NCBI GenBank assembly: GCA_032209605.1
Contig: JASFXZ010000028.1
Span: 3,978,941-4,042,940 of the forward strand
DNA: 64,000 nucleotides
Source of the DNA: Mactromeris polynyma
Taxonomy: Eukaryota; Mollusca; Bivalvia; Venerida; Mactridae
Direction: 5' to 3'
A program made the position numbers and the translations under genes. Under the pieces are notes generated by a model that saw only the letters and a program-made list of their open reading frames with translations, searched no databases and was not told the origin of the DNA. The number at the start of each line of letters is the position of its first letter. Position 1 is the first letter of the stretch. Below, in pieces: positions 24,401-36,400 of the stretch.

Positions 24401-27400
24401 TTAGGTACATAAGGTCACATTAAAGACACATCTTGTGAACACTTTTAGATGCTTAATTTTTATGCCCCACCATGAAATGGCGGAAGGGCATTTAATGCTG
24501 CCCCTGTCCATGTGTTTGTCCATGCATCTGTCCATATGTTTTTCGATTTCAAAATCGTGTCCAGGCCAGAACTCTGTTTTCTAAAGTAGGATTTAAAATA
24601 ACATGCCTAAAATGATCTCAAAATGTGTGTACTTGTCAACTTGTCCAAATTAAGCTTGTTGACTCGGGTGAGTGATCTAGGGCTATCTTGGCTCTCTTGT
24701 TTAAGTTTGCTATGAATATGATAGGAAAAATGCTGGATGTTTTTCCATATTATAAGATAATCATCACCTTTTCAAAATGCAATGCCACTAACTTGTCATC
24801 AACTTTGTGGAGTTTCTGTGGGTAATTTTGTCTTGATAGATTTTGTAATGAAATGTTGCAGGTGTAGATATTGTGTTTAGTGCAATCTGTTGTATTATAC
24901 ATGCTTTATTCTATTATGTGATATTTGCTTTTATGATATGTAACTTTTGCTGTGATTTAAAGATCAAATAAGGGTCGTCAATACAAATTTGTTTCAAAAC
25001 ATCTGCATTATTTAGTATATTTCCATATTTTAAGATACCCTTAAAATGAGTTATTCAAGTACTTAATGTATTTGACCTATTTAACACTCCTCTATTAGAT
25101 GAAACACATCGTCAATTCATGCAAATGGTGGCAAAGTCAAAGATGACTTTTTGTAAACAACATCTGATAGCTTTCATAGGCGTTTTGTTTAAAGACGTAA
25201 CATAAATGAATGAAAACCACCAAACTGCAGGAGTGAAATTGTTTCTTATACAAGCATGGGTGAATATTTTCAAGAAAAAATCCCTTAATTTGGCCTTTAA
25301 TTTGAGAAAAAAGAAAATACTATTTCAATTAAATATTGGCATCTAATTAATGTTATTTATTCACCTTTTTATATGACATACTGTGTTACGTAAATGTTGC
25401 TACATCTATATTGTACTTCATGTATAAAAACTTCAAAATATAAACAAGAGTAATACCTTAAAGTTTACTGTGGAATAATGGATCTTTAGATTCCAGAAAA
25501 TATTACAATAAATGTATTTAACTGTGTTAATTAGGTACTTGCTCATTTTCAGATTTGACTAATAGCTTTATTACTAATAATTTTAATATGTTAAGTATTT
25601 GCAACTGTGAACGAAACTGCTCCTTTCATTTCTAAGATTTTGCAATCTTTGTAAAAGTTATTTTATTTCTCCAGGTTTTGATGAGAGCTCTAAGAGATTT
25701 CAACTTGCCAAAGATTGTCACAGATGATGTACCAATTATCATGGGTCTCATTGGTGACTTGTTCCCGTCCTTAGATGTACCTAGAAAGCGTGACATGGAC
25801 TTTGAAAAGTTGATCAGACAAGCAACATTGGATCAGAAACTTCAACCAGAAGATAACTTTATTCTTAAGGTCAGTATTGTCTCTTGTATTTTTCCAACAC
25901 ACTTCATTTGTATCTTCTTATTCGCTTTCACTCTCATATTGACTCATATTTATTTTATTTAGGTAGTTAGTCAAGCATTGCTATGGGATTTACAACCTCT
26001 TCTGTAAGTGACGTAATTTCAAGAAAACGCAACATGAGATGTAACTATTTGCAAGCAGGAAACAATATTTACTCCATATGGTCACTTCGTTTTCATATTG
26101 CCATATGGGACAAATACTGCTTACTGTTAGTACATGGTGACGTCACATGTGACGTTTTATGGTAATGACCTCACGTAAAGAAGAGGTTGGAAATCGTACA
26201 GCGGCGCTCAATTATTTATTTTGTGTGTTAATATGGATGTTTTCTGTATTTTATACATAACCATGTTTGAGTTTTTAAGAACAAGTTTTGTACCACATAT
26301 TAGAGGCCCATACTCATACACACTCTGTATGTGTCTTATCTTATATAAACTACAGGTTGTACACACTCTGTATGTGTCTTATCTTATATAAACTACAGGT
26401 TGTACAGCTCCAGGAATTGTTTGACGTGCGTCACTCTGTATTCTTGTTGGGCACTGCCGGGGCTGGTAAAAGCAAGGTATGGAATACATTGATTCGTACA
26501 TATAGAAACCAGGGACGTAAACCACAAGCTATAGATTTGGATCCTAAAGCTGTCACCAACAATGAACTGTTTGGTATCATTAATCCATCCACCCGTGAAT
26601 GGAAAGATGGTATGTATTGTTTTTGTGCCCCTGCTATTCTTCAATAATATTCGTCAGTGCAAAAATTTGTGTTTGAGTCACTGACTCTTGAAAGGATGAA
26701 TGGATTCAATTCATTTTGGGCACATAAGCTTAAACATTCTTGTTAAGTTTGACTTTGGTTACCATCCACCAATATTTGGATGAGTTGTTGCTCTTTTTCA
26801 ACTTAAAAAAATGGTTTCCAGTTAATAATGTTTGATACCTCATAGTGGGGCATCCGTGTCCTATGGACACATCCAGTTTCAACATGAAATTTGTCATCTT
26901 GTACTACTTTTGTGATGTAAAAAAGGATTCATCAAGATATTTTTCAGCATTGTGTGACTACAGAGGGCTTAGGTTCCATGTATAATTGTGCATACCTATC
27001 TATAAGGCCACTTGTCAAGGTTCCATGTATAATTGTGCATACCTATCTATAAGGCCACTTGTCAAGGTTCCATGTATAATTGTGCATACCTATCTATAAG
27101 GCCACTTGTCAAGGTTCCATGTATAATTGTGCATACCTATCTATAAGGCCACTTGTCAAGGTTCCATGTATAATTGTGCATACCTATCTATAAGGCCACT
27201 TGTCAAGGTTCCATGTATAATTGTGCATACCTATCTATAAGGCCACTTGTCAAGGTTCCATGTATAATTGTGCATACCTATCTATAAGGCCACTTGTCAA
27301 GGTTCCATGTATAATTGTGCATACCTATCTATAAGGCCACTTGTCAAGGTTCCATGTATAATTGTGCATACCTATCTATAAGGCCACTTGTCAAGGTTCC

Positions 27401-30400
27401 ATGTATAATTGTGCATACCTATCTATAAGGCCACTTGTCAAGGTTTCATGTATAATTGTGCATACCTATCTATAAGGCCACTTGTCAAGGTTCCATGCAT
27501 AATTGTGCATACCTATCTATAAGGCCACTTGTCAAGGTTTCATGTATAATTGTGCATACCTATCTATAAGGCCACTTGTCAAGGTTTCATGTATAATTGT
27601 GCATACCTATCTATAAGGCCACTTGTCAAGGTTCCATGTATAATTGTGCATACCTATCTATAAGGCCACTTGTCAAGGTTCCATGTATAATTGTGCATAC
27701 CTATCTATAAGGCCACTTGTCAAGGTTCCATGTATAAATGTGCATACCTATCTATAAGGCCACTTGTCAAGGTTTCATGTATAATTGTGCATACCTATCT
27801 ATAAGGCCACTTGTCAAGGTTCCATGTATAAATGTGCATACCTATCTATAAGGCCACTTGTCAAGGTTTCATGTATAATTGTGCATACCTATCTATAAGG
27901 CCACTTGTCAAGGTTTTATTGTGTACCTATCTATAAGGCCACTTGTCAAGGTTTTATTATATCCTTGCAGTTAAGCTACTGGTATATTAACGTGCAGTGG
28001 TCATGTTTAGCTATTTAGAAAGATTTCTCTATTGGATTACAAAATAAGTAAATTTGTCATGAAATATTGAATAGATTTGCAATGAAGACAAAATACTTAT
28101 TCAATGATGTCACATCGAATGCTACTATTCCACAGTTGGAGACTTGTGTCTATACTATGTGATGTACTTTGCAGGTTTGTTCTCAGTCATTATGAGAGAT
28201 TTAGCTAACATGACTGGTGATGGTCCTAAATGGATTGTACTTGATGGTGATATTGATCCTATGTGGATTGAGTCTCTGAACACTGTCATGGACGACAACA
28301 AGGTGCTCACTTTAGCCAGTAATGAAAGAATTCCTCTAACACCATCAATGAGATTACTGTTTGAGATCAGTCACTTGAGAACTGCCACCCCAGCTACTGT
28401 ATCAAGAGCTGGTATTCTGTTTATCAATGCTACAGATCTTGGTTGGAATCCGTAAGTACCTCTAACTTATGATAATATTATATTTGTGCCAATAATTTGT
28501 GCAGAAAGTTCATGACTGAAGTCTGGCTTAGAGTGAATGTCAGGTATTTCGTTTTTGTAGAATATATTTGATACATTCAGAAAAGTTTTTGTCTTCACTT
28601 GGTTTGACTTTTTACCAGATAGTTTGTTGACGCAGATCAACCTTGAAAGTTTTAAAGCTAGCCATGATGCTATCTATGACTTACTCCATGACTGTGTATG
28701 TATGTTTAACAGTTGCATTTTATTGTCTTTTTTATTAAGATATGTACAAAGTTGGATTGACACACGTGAGGTGCAGTCTGAGAGAGCTAATCTGCTCATC
28801 TTGTTTGAGAAGTATGTCCCGTTGTGCCTCGAAACAATGAAATTCAGATTTAAGAAGATCACACCCATTGCTGAGATCAGCCATGTCCAGATGTTGTGTC
28901 ATTTACTGGAATGCTTACTGGTTTTGGAGAATACCCCACCAGACTGTCCCAAAGAGTTGTATGAGTTGTACTTCGTGTTTGCTTCAGTTTGGGCCTTTGG
29001 TGGTTGCACCTTCCAGGATCAGGTAAAATACTTACAACTCTACAGACTTTGTCATCTGTCTTGTTCAAATACATTAGCACTTTGTTGTAAATACTCAATT
29101 ATGTTTGCTGTATACATAACAGTGCACTTTGTATATGTATTTCTGATAAGATGAAATACTGGTGTTGAATAAATCATTTATTTAACTTAGTACTTAGGTT
29201 TGTATTTGTTGTTTTATGATGGTAATTGTCCCAGGTTTCAATACTGAAGTATAATATTGTAAGTGTTCATTTTCAAGACTAATATAAAGCACTTATAAAT
29301 AAGCTTTACTTTCATTTTTAGCTTGTAGATTATCGAGTTGAATTCACAAAATGGTGGACTACAGAATTCAAGACAATCAAATTCCCAGCACAGGGCACTG
29401 TATTTGATTATTATATTGATAATGAAACACACAAGTTTGAGCCGTGGACAAAGATGGTTTCCAAATTTGAATTGGACCCCGATCTACCACTGCAGGTAAA
29501 CTTAAATCACATATGATTACAGAACTACAAGTATCTAGTTTTAGGGCCATTTTGACTGACTGCATATTGGATTGAAGATTCTGGAACTCGGGCCTCTTTA
29601 TGTTGTGTTTTGTTTGCTGTTGTTTTTTTATCAATAATGCATACGTGCACATGTGTTCAGTAAGACAGTGTCTGTTTCTCTAGAAAGGCATGGGGGATAG
29701 GAAAGACATTCCCTAAACCCGTCTGCTGTTTCACATAAGAATGCAAAGTTTGCCTATTTGTGGCTTTTTAATGAATAAAACCAACGTGCTTTTGAAGATG
29801 ATGTACAATATGAATTATATTTAATTCTGGAAATCTACTAGACTTTGGTAGATGCAATTTTATTATTTATATGTAATCTGCTTTATCATTTTTCAGGCTG
29901 CTCTTGTGCATACATCAGAGACAACTCGTGTAAAATGGTTCTTGGATATGTTGATTGAAAAGCAATGTCCAGTTATGCTTGTTGGTAATGCTGGTACTGG
30001 TAAGACTGTGTTGATGAACGATAAACTTCGTTCACTTTCTGAAGACTATATGATTGCTAACGTACCATTCAATTTCTACACAACATCACACATGTTGCAG
30101 AGTATTCTTGAAAAGCCACTTGAGAAAAAAGCAGGCCGTAACTTTGGTCCACCTGGTACACGCCGTCTGATTTACTTCGTAGATGACATGAACATGCCTG
30201 AAGTTGACAAGTACTTCACTGTACAACCACATACCCTGATGAGACAACACATTGATCATACCCATTGGTATGATAGAGCAAAACTGACGCTCAAAGAAAT
30301 CCACAAGACACAGTATGTTGCCTGCATGAACCCAACAGCTGGTAGTTTCACGATTGACTCTCGTCTACAGGTAATTCAGGCTGCATACAGTATATTTTTA

Positions 30401-33400
30401 TCCACTTTTTTCATCTAGTAATTTTCTACAGCAAGCAAGCATATTGACTAGTATTTCTTGATGGACTCTCAAACTACGTAGCTTTATATTAAACTTTATG
30501 TATCTGTCAGAATATTATGTTAATAGGCGTGGTCAATTATTTTAAACAAGATGCACTGAGCAAGTTTGTTTGAGTTGGACATTATATTTCTCTTGTACAA
30601 ATGGATATATTTTGCTTTTCAGAGACATTTCTGCGTATTCTCAGTGAACTTCCCTAATCCAGAAGCTTTGCAGACAATCTACACCAGCATTCTGTCACAG
30701 CATCTGGCCATTAACAGCTTCCTTGGCAACGTACAAAAATATTCCACCACTGTGATCCAGGGAGCTTTGGCCCTTCACCATAAGGTTACTTCTACATTCC
30801 TGCCGACAGCAATCAAGTTTCACTATGTCTTCAACTTGAGAGATCTTTCCAACATTTTCCAGGTGATACCTTCTATTTTTTCAACTCTTCCTTGAATAGA
30901 AAAACTTCTCAATTAAAATAAGCTTGATTTTGAAAGGAAATATACAAACTATTTTTTAGGCTTACTGGACAAGACAAACATTATTTACTATGCATGAAAG
31001 TCACAGATAAGTCAAGTTTACTAAACACACGTAAAACTTGGCTATCTGGTCTTGTATCAAAGCATGCAACACCACTCCCAATCAGTTGAGCTAGATTTTG
31101 GGTTTAAATATTCAATAATATTCAGATGGGCAGATTAAGGAAAGATATTACAAGGAAAGTCTCGAGGTTGATGAATATTTGTATTGAAATACCTACAGAT
31201 CTTCCTGATGAAACTCTTCATGACCTCTGCAATATTTTCAGCAGCAAACACAGAAATTTAAATTTAATACCATTTAAACCATTATTACAAATAAATAAAT
31301 ATTAAACAAATCCTAGTTTATGTGATTTATTGATTCATTTTTCCCAATATTGACAATGTCCCATTTAACTAGGGACCCTTCTCCAAAAATGCAAGAAAAA
31401 AAACCTGCTGCATTTTATCCATCACCAGATTAAAGGATATGAAGGGTTGATCTGGTGATAGTGATAAACCTGATCGTGAACAAACTGGTAATTGACATAC
31501 CTGTCAAATATAAATTTTCATTCACTTCTAAATTTTAGGGCGTTATGTTTGCCATGCCAGACTGTGCTAAGACTCCTGTAGATTTGGTTAGACTGTGGAT
31601 GCACGAATCTGATCGTGTCTACAGAGACAAACTTGTGGACCTGACTGATTTGGAAACTTATGATAAAGTTCGACAAGATGTCGTCAAGAAATCATTTGAG
31701 GTAAGTTACCGAATTGACCAGTCGCTTGGATTGGTGCTCAAATATGACTCTTGAGAACAAGCATTGGTATGTACAGGTTTAAACTTGTAAACGGCTTAGA
31801 TGTATATTATAAGTCATGCAACAATTACTCTTACTCTAGATGAAATGTATTTAACATTAAAACTTATAATTATTGGACTTGAAGCTTCTGAAAGAGTTAA
31901 GCAGATTGCATTATGTGTACTTTCATAATGCTAATCAAGGGAAAATAATTCTTATTCTTTTATTTTTTTTATTTTAGGACATTGATGAGACAGCTTTATA
32001 CAAGGAGCCAGTGTTGTACTGTCACTTTGCTACAGGAATTGGTGAGGCAAAATATATGCCTGTTGAGGGATGGGTAGAATTAAATAAAATTCTTGTTGAA
32101 GCTTTGGAAAATTACAATGAACTCAATGCAGCTATGAATCTTGTGCTCTTTGAAGATGCTATGATGCACATTTGTAGAATCAATCGTATCTTGGAATCTC
32201 CACGTGGAAATGCTTTACTCATCGGTGTGGGTGGTAGTGGAAAGCAGAGTTTGTCACGATTGTCTGCCTTCATTAGTAGTTTGGATGTATACCAGATTCA
32301 ACTCAAAAAAGGTTACTCTGTTGGTGACTTAAAAGTTGAACTTGCTCAGCTGTACTTGAAAGCTGGTCTGAAAAATATGGGCATCGTATTCCTTATGACA
32401 GATGCCCAGGTGGCTGATGAGAAATTCTTGGTGTTGATCAATGACTTGTTGGCATCTGGTGAAATCCCAGATCTGTTTGCTGATGATGAATATGAAAACA
32501 TTATTAATGGTGTAAGAAATGAAGTTAAGGGACTTGGTTTGGAAGATAGCCGTGATAACTGTTGGAGTTTCTTCATTGACAAAGTTCGTAGGACATTGAA
32601 GGTTAGTATATCTTGCATCTGTTCATAGCCATTGTCTATAATTATGTCTCCCCCACCTCAGTGATATTGATGTTGTGCTTTCAGTCAGTCAGTCAGTCAG
32701 TCGGTTGCTCTGTCTGTCGGTCAGTCTGCAGCATTTTTGTTGGATTATTATTACCAGTAGTGATGAACATTGGGCAGATTTTGCACTACTGGGCTTGTTG
32801 TCCTAAACCAGTTGTTGGATTTCAATGAAATATCTCATGAGTTTTTTTTGTACCAAACCTAATTGTGCATAGTATCAGCATTTTTGGTTGGATAATTTAT
32901 GGCCCTTTAGTGATGAGCATTGTACAAGTTTGGTGATGTCTATGCTTGTTCTCCTGAAACATTGCTTGGATTTCAATGAAACTTGACAGGAGTCATTGGT
33001 ACTAAACCTAGTTGTGTATATGTTCAGCATTTTTGGTTGGATTGATTTTGGCATATAATGATGAAAATTGGACAAATTATGTGATTCCCTTGCATTTTAT
33101 CTACAATTTGGCAAAGCAAATTTAAAAAAACTCCTGATGCATGTGTGTCATAATATATGTCATATTAGACTGGGGTTGTTGGGGGGGGAGAGACATATGT
33201 TTTTCTAAAAACAAGCTCTAGCTACTCTTAAGGCTTGGTGCGGTGTATTGAAACAGTATATTTACAGACATGATGCATTTACAAAATATGAATGGCACAT
33301 ACTTCTGCCAAAATTAGATAATTTTATAAGAAAGAATGCTGTATAATTATGATAAGGAAGAATTGCACACTGTAGTTTGTCATGCTGTCAGTGACCTTAT

Positions 33401-36400
33401 TATTGTTAACATTCATTCTTATTCATTCTTTAATATTTCAAAAAGGAGTCTTCATTCCTTAATATTGATAATTATACTGTTATTTTATATTTACAGGTTG
33501 TTCTTTGCTTCTCCCCTGTTGGTGCTACATTACGTGTACGTAGTCGTAAGTTCCCGGCTTTGACCAACTGTACCAGTATTAACTGGTTCCATGAATGGCC
33601 AGAAGAGGCTTTGATCTCGGTATCTGCCAGATTTTTGTCTGAAGGAACGGAATTACCTGTAAGTAATATAAATGGTTTAAACTAGTGATGGATAATCAGA
33701 CAAATGTCATAATCGATTATCTGATCAGTTTGAAAACTCATAATTGATAATTGAATCGGAAATAATCGATCCATATTTAGGTTTTTAGTGTAAGTATAAT
33801 GCTGACAGTTAATTTCATTTATACAACTTGATTTTTATAATCTCTTTTTACTACATTTAACATCAGTGGGGTTTGACATATCATTATAAGATCATTTTAT
33901 CTTTCAATAAATCTTTTTTTGTATGTATTTACGTTGTATACATGTATTAGTATTTGGCTGAATACATGGAAAACAATTCTATATAAATTTGAATATTTAC
34001 TTTAAAATTAGAAAATATATAATATCATCTTACTGAAATAATAATATAGTCAAAAATTTCATTTATATTTGATTATTGTAGTTCATAATTGATTGTCGCC
34101 GATGTTGGATGTCCAGCGACGATTTTCAATTTTTTACGACTATTTTAAACTTCTTTATTTAAAATCAACCTTCAGATCTTTACATGTTTTATTTCCAAAA
34201 CAACTCAAATTAGTGTCATTGTTTTACTGTCTGCAATTTGATCACTAAAACTTTTATAATTGGTAGAGCATTGCTGTTTCTATAGTTCATAAATGCACTT
34301 TACTTGAGAATGCCTACTTCTTCAGACATGTGTGTTATGCTTTATTACTTACTTTACTATAAATAGTAACAACTTTGATCAATTGGTATCTATAGGCACA
34401 GTGTGCCAACAACATGTACATGACATTGGAACTTTGATCAATCGGTATCTATAGGCACAGTGTGCCAACAACATGTACATGACATTGGAACTTTGATCAA
34501 TCGGTATCTATAGGACAGTGTGCCAACAACATGTACATGACATTGGAACTTTGATCAATTGGTATCTATAGGTACAGTGTGCCAACAACATGTACATGAC
34601 ATTGGAACTTTGATCAATTGGTATCTATAGGTACAGTGTGCCAACAACATGTACATGACATTGGAACTTTGATCAATCGGTATCTATAGGACAGTGTGCC
34701 AACAACATGTACATGACATTGGAACTTTGATCAATTGGTATCTATAGGACAGTGTGCCAACAACATGTACATGACATTGGAACTTTGATCAATTGGTATC
34801 TATAGGACAGTGTGCCAACAACATGTACATGACATTGGAACTTTGATCAATTGGTATCTATAGGACAGTGTGCCAACAACATGTACATGACATTGGAACT
34901 TTGATCAATTGGTATCTATAGGACAGTGTGCCAACAACATGTACATGACATTGGAACTTTGATCAATTGGTATCTATAGGCACAGTGTGCCAACAACATG
35001 TACATGACATTGGAACTTTGATCAATTGGTATCTATAGGCACAGTGTGCCAACAACATGTACATGACATTGGAACTTTGATCAATTGGTATCTATAGGCA
35101 CAGTGTGCCAACAACATGTACATGACATTGGAACTTTGATCAATTGGTATCTATAGGCACAGTGTGCCAACAACATGTACATGACATTGGAACTTTGATC
35201 AATTGGTATCTATAGGCACAGTGTGCCAACAACATGTACATGACATTGGAACTTTGATCAATTGGTATCTATAGGCACAGTGTGCCAACAACATGTACAT
35301 GACATTGGAACTTTGATCAATTGGTATCTATAGGCACAGTGTGCCAACAACATGTACATGACATTGGAACTTTGATCAATCGGTATCTATAGGCACAGTG
35401 TGCCAACAACATGTACATGACATTGGAACTTTGATCAATCGGTATCTATAGGCACAGTGTGCCAACAACATGTACATGACATTGGAACTTTGATCAATTG
35501 GTATCTATAGGCACAGTGTGCCAACAACATGTACATGACATTGGAACTTTGATCAATCGGTATCTATAGGCACAGTGTGCCAACAACATGTACATGACAT
35601 TGGAACTTTGATCAATTGGTATCTATAGGCACAGTGTGCCAACAACATGTACATGACATTGGAACTTTGATCAATCGGTATCTATAGGCACAGTGTGCCA
35701 ACAACATGTACATGACATTGGAGAGTAACATGTCATCAGCAACAGGGCAATGAATGAGTCAACTGATACTTGCAAAATATGAATGCAATTGTGTTATTAC
35801 TTATTATATAGAAAGATGTAAAAATCTGATGTAATAACCTCACATGTACATGTAACATTGCATTAACAAATCATAGCCTTGTGGACAGAAATGCAGAGAA
35901 CAATTTTGCGTTTATGAATTAATGTCCAGCTCACTGCATCAGTTTAAGGACTACATCTACTTGATGTCATTCTGATGAACCAGTTTAATAGTACAATGTC
36001 CTTAATAATATGTTTGCTTTACATTATATCCAGGCTGAACTCTGTGACTCCATCTCCCATTTCATGGCATATGTACACAAATCTGTGAATGAGAAGAGCA
36101 TTCAGTATTTGACCAACGAGAAACGTTACAACTACACCACACCCAAGAGTTTCTTGGAACAGATTGCTCTCTATCAGAACTTGCTTGGTAAGAAAAACCA
36201 GGAGTTACAAGCCAAAATTATCCGTCTAGAAAATGGTTTGGAGAAACTGAAGAGTACTGCTCAACAGGTCAGTCACTTAGACTTATATATAGTAATAATA
36301 GACACTGCGTGAGAAACCTTGTCTTAGATATATGCTCATAGATAAACTTTTACTGAATTGTATGCTGATTGATAAACCTTTTCTGAAATGTATGCAGATT

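Larger units (their letters stand above)
20705..25869 (+). other. Dynein AAA1, the main ATPase site (exons 26-29)
   Basis: Exon 26 carries the Walker A P-loop GPAGTGKT (residues 1850-1857, counted without optional exons), followed by [11 protein letters not shown]. Exon 27 carries Walker B in CFDEFNR (D1902, E1903) and the NPGYAGR sensor region; exon 28 continues with the [11 protein letters not shown] block; exon 29 begins [13 protein letters not shown]. All residues needed for ATP binding and hydrolysis are present, so this is predicted to be an active motor. Intron 28 (22553-25674) separates RPEDQ from VLMRAL and contains an in-phase exon-like island listed separately. Confidence 0.94.
26399..29022 (+). 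other. Dynein AAA2 (exons 30-32)
   Basis: Exon 30 has the AAA2 P-loop GTAGAGKS (residues 2131-2138), exon 31 the Walker-B-like [10 protein letters not shown] and the NERIPLT and ATVSRAG blocks, and exon 32 the helical small subdomain. In family members AAA2 binds nucleotide but is not the main hydrolysis site. Intron 30 (26610-28174), which splits this module, is filled by a 47-bp tandem array and a dispersed repeat. Confidence 0.92.

Noticed and set aside
25963..25990. Acceptor at tttattttag before gtagttagtcaag as the start of the next exon after 25869
   Set aside because: The reading [13 protein letters not shown] briefly looks plausible, but it runs into a MITE and soon stops; the conserved continuation lies at 26399.
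26356..26398. Upstream acceptor as the true start of exon 30
   Set aside because: It adds 43 nt, shifts the frame and meets a stop; the downstream copy matches the conserved AAA2 start VVQLQELF.
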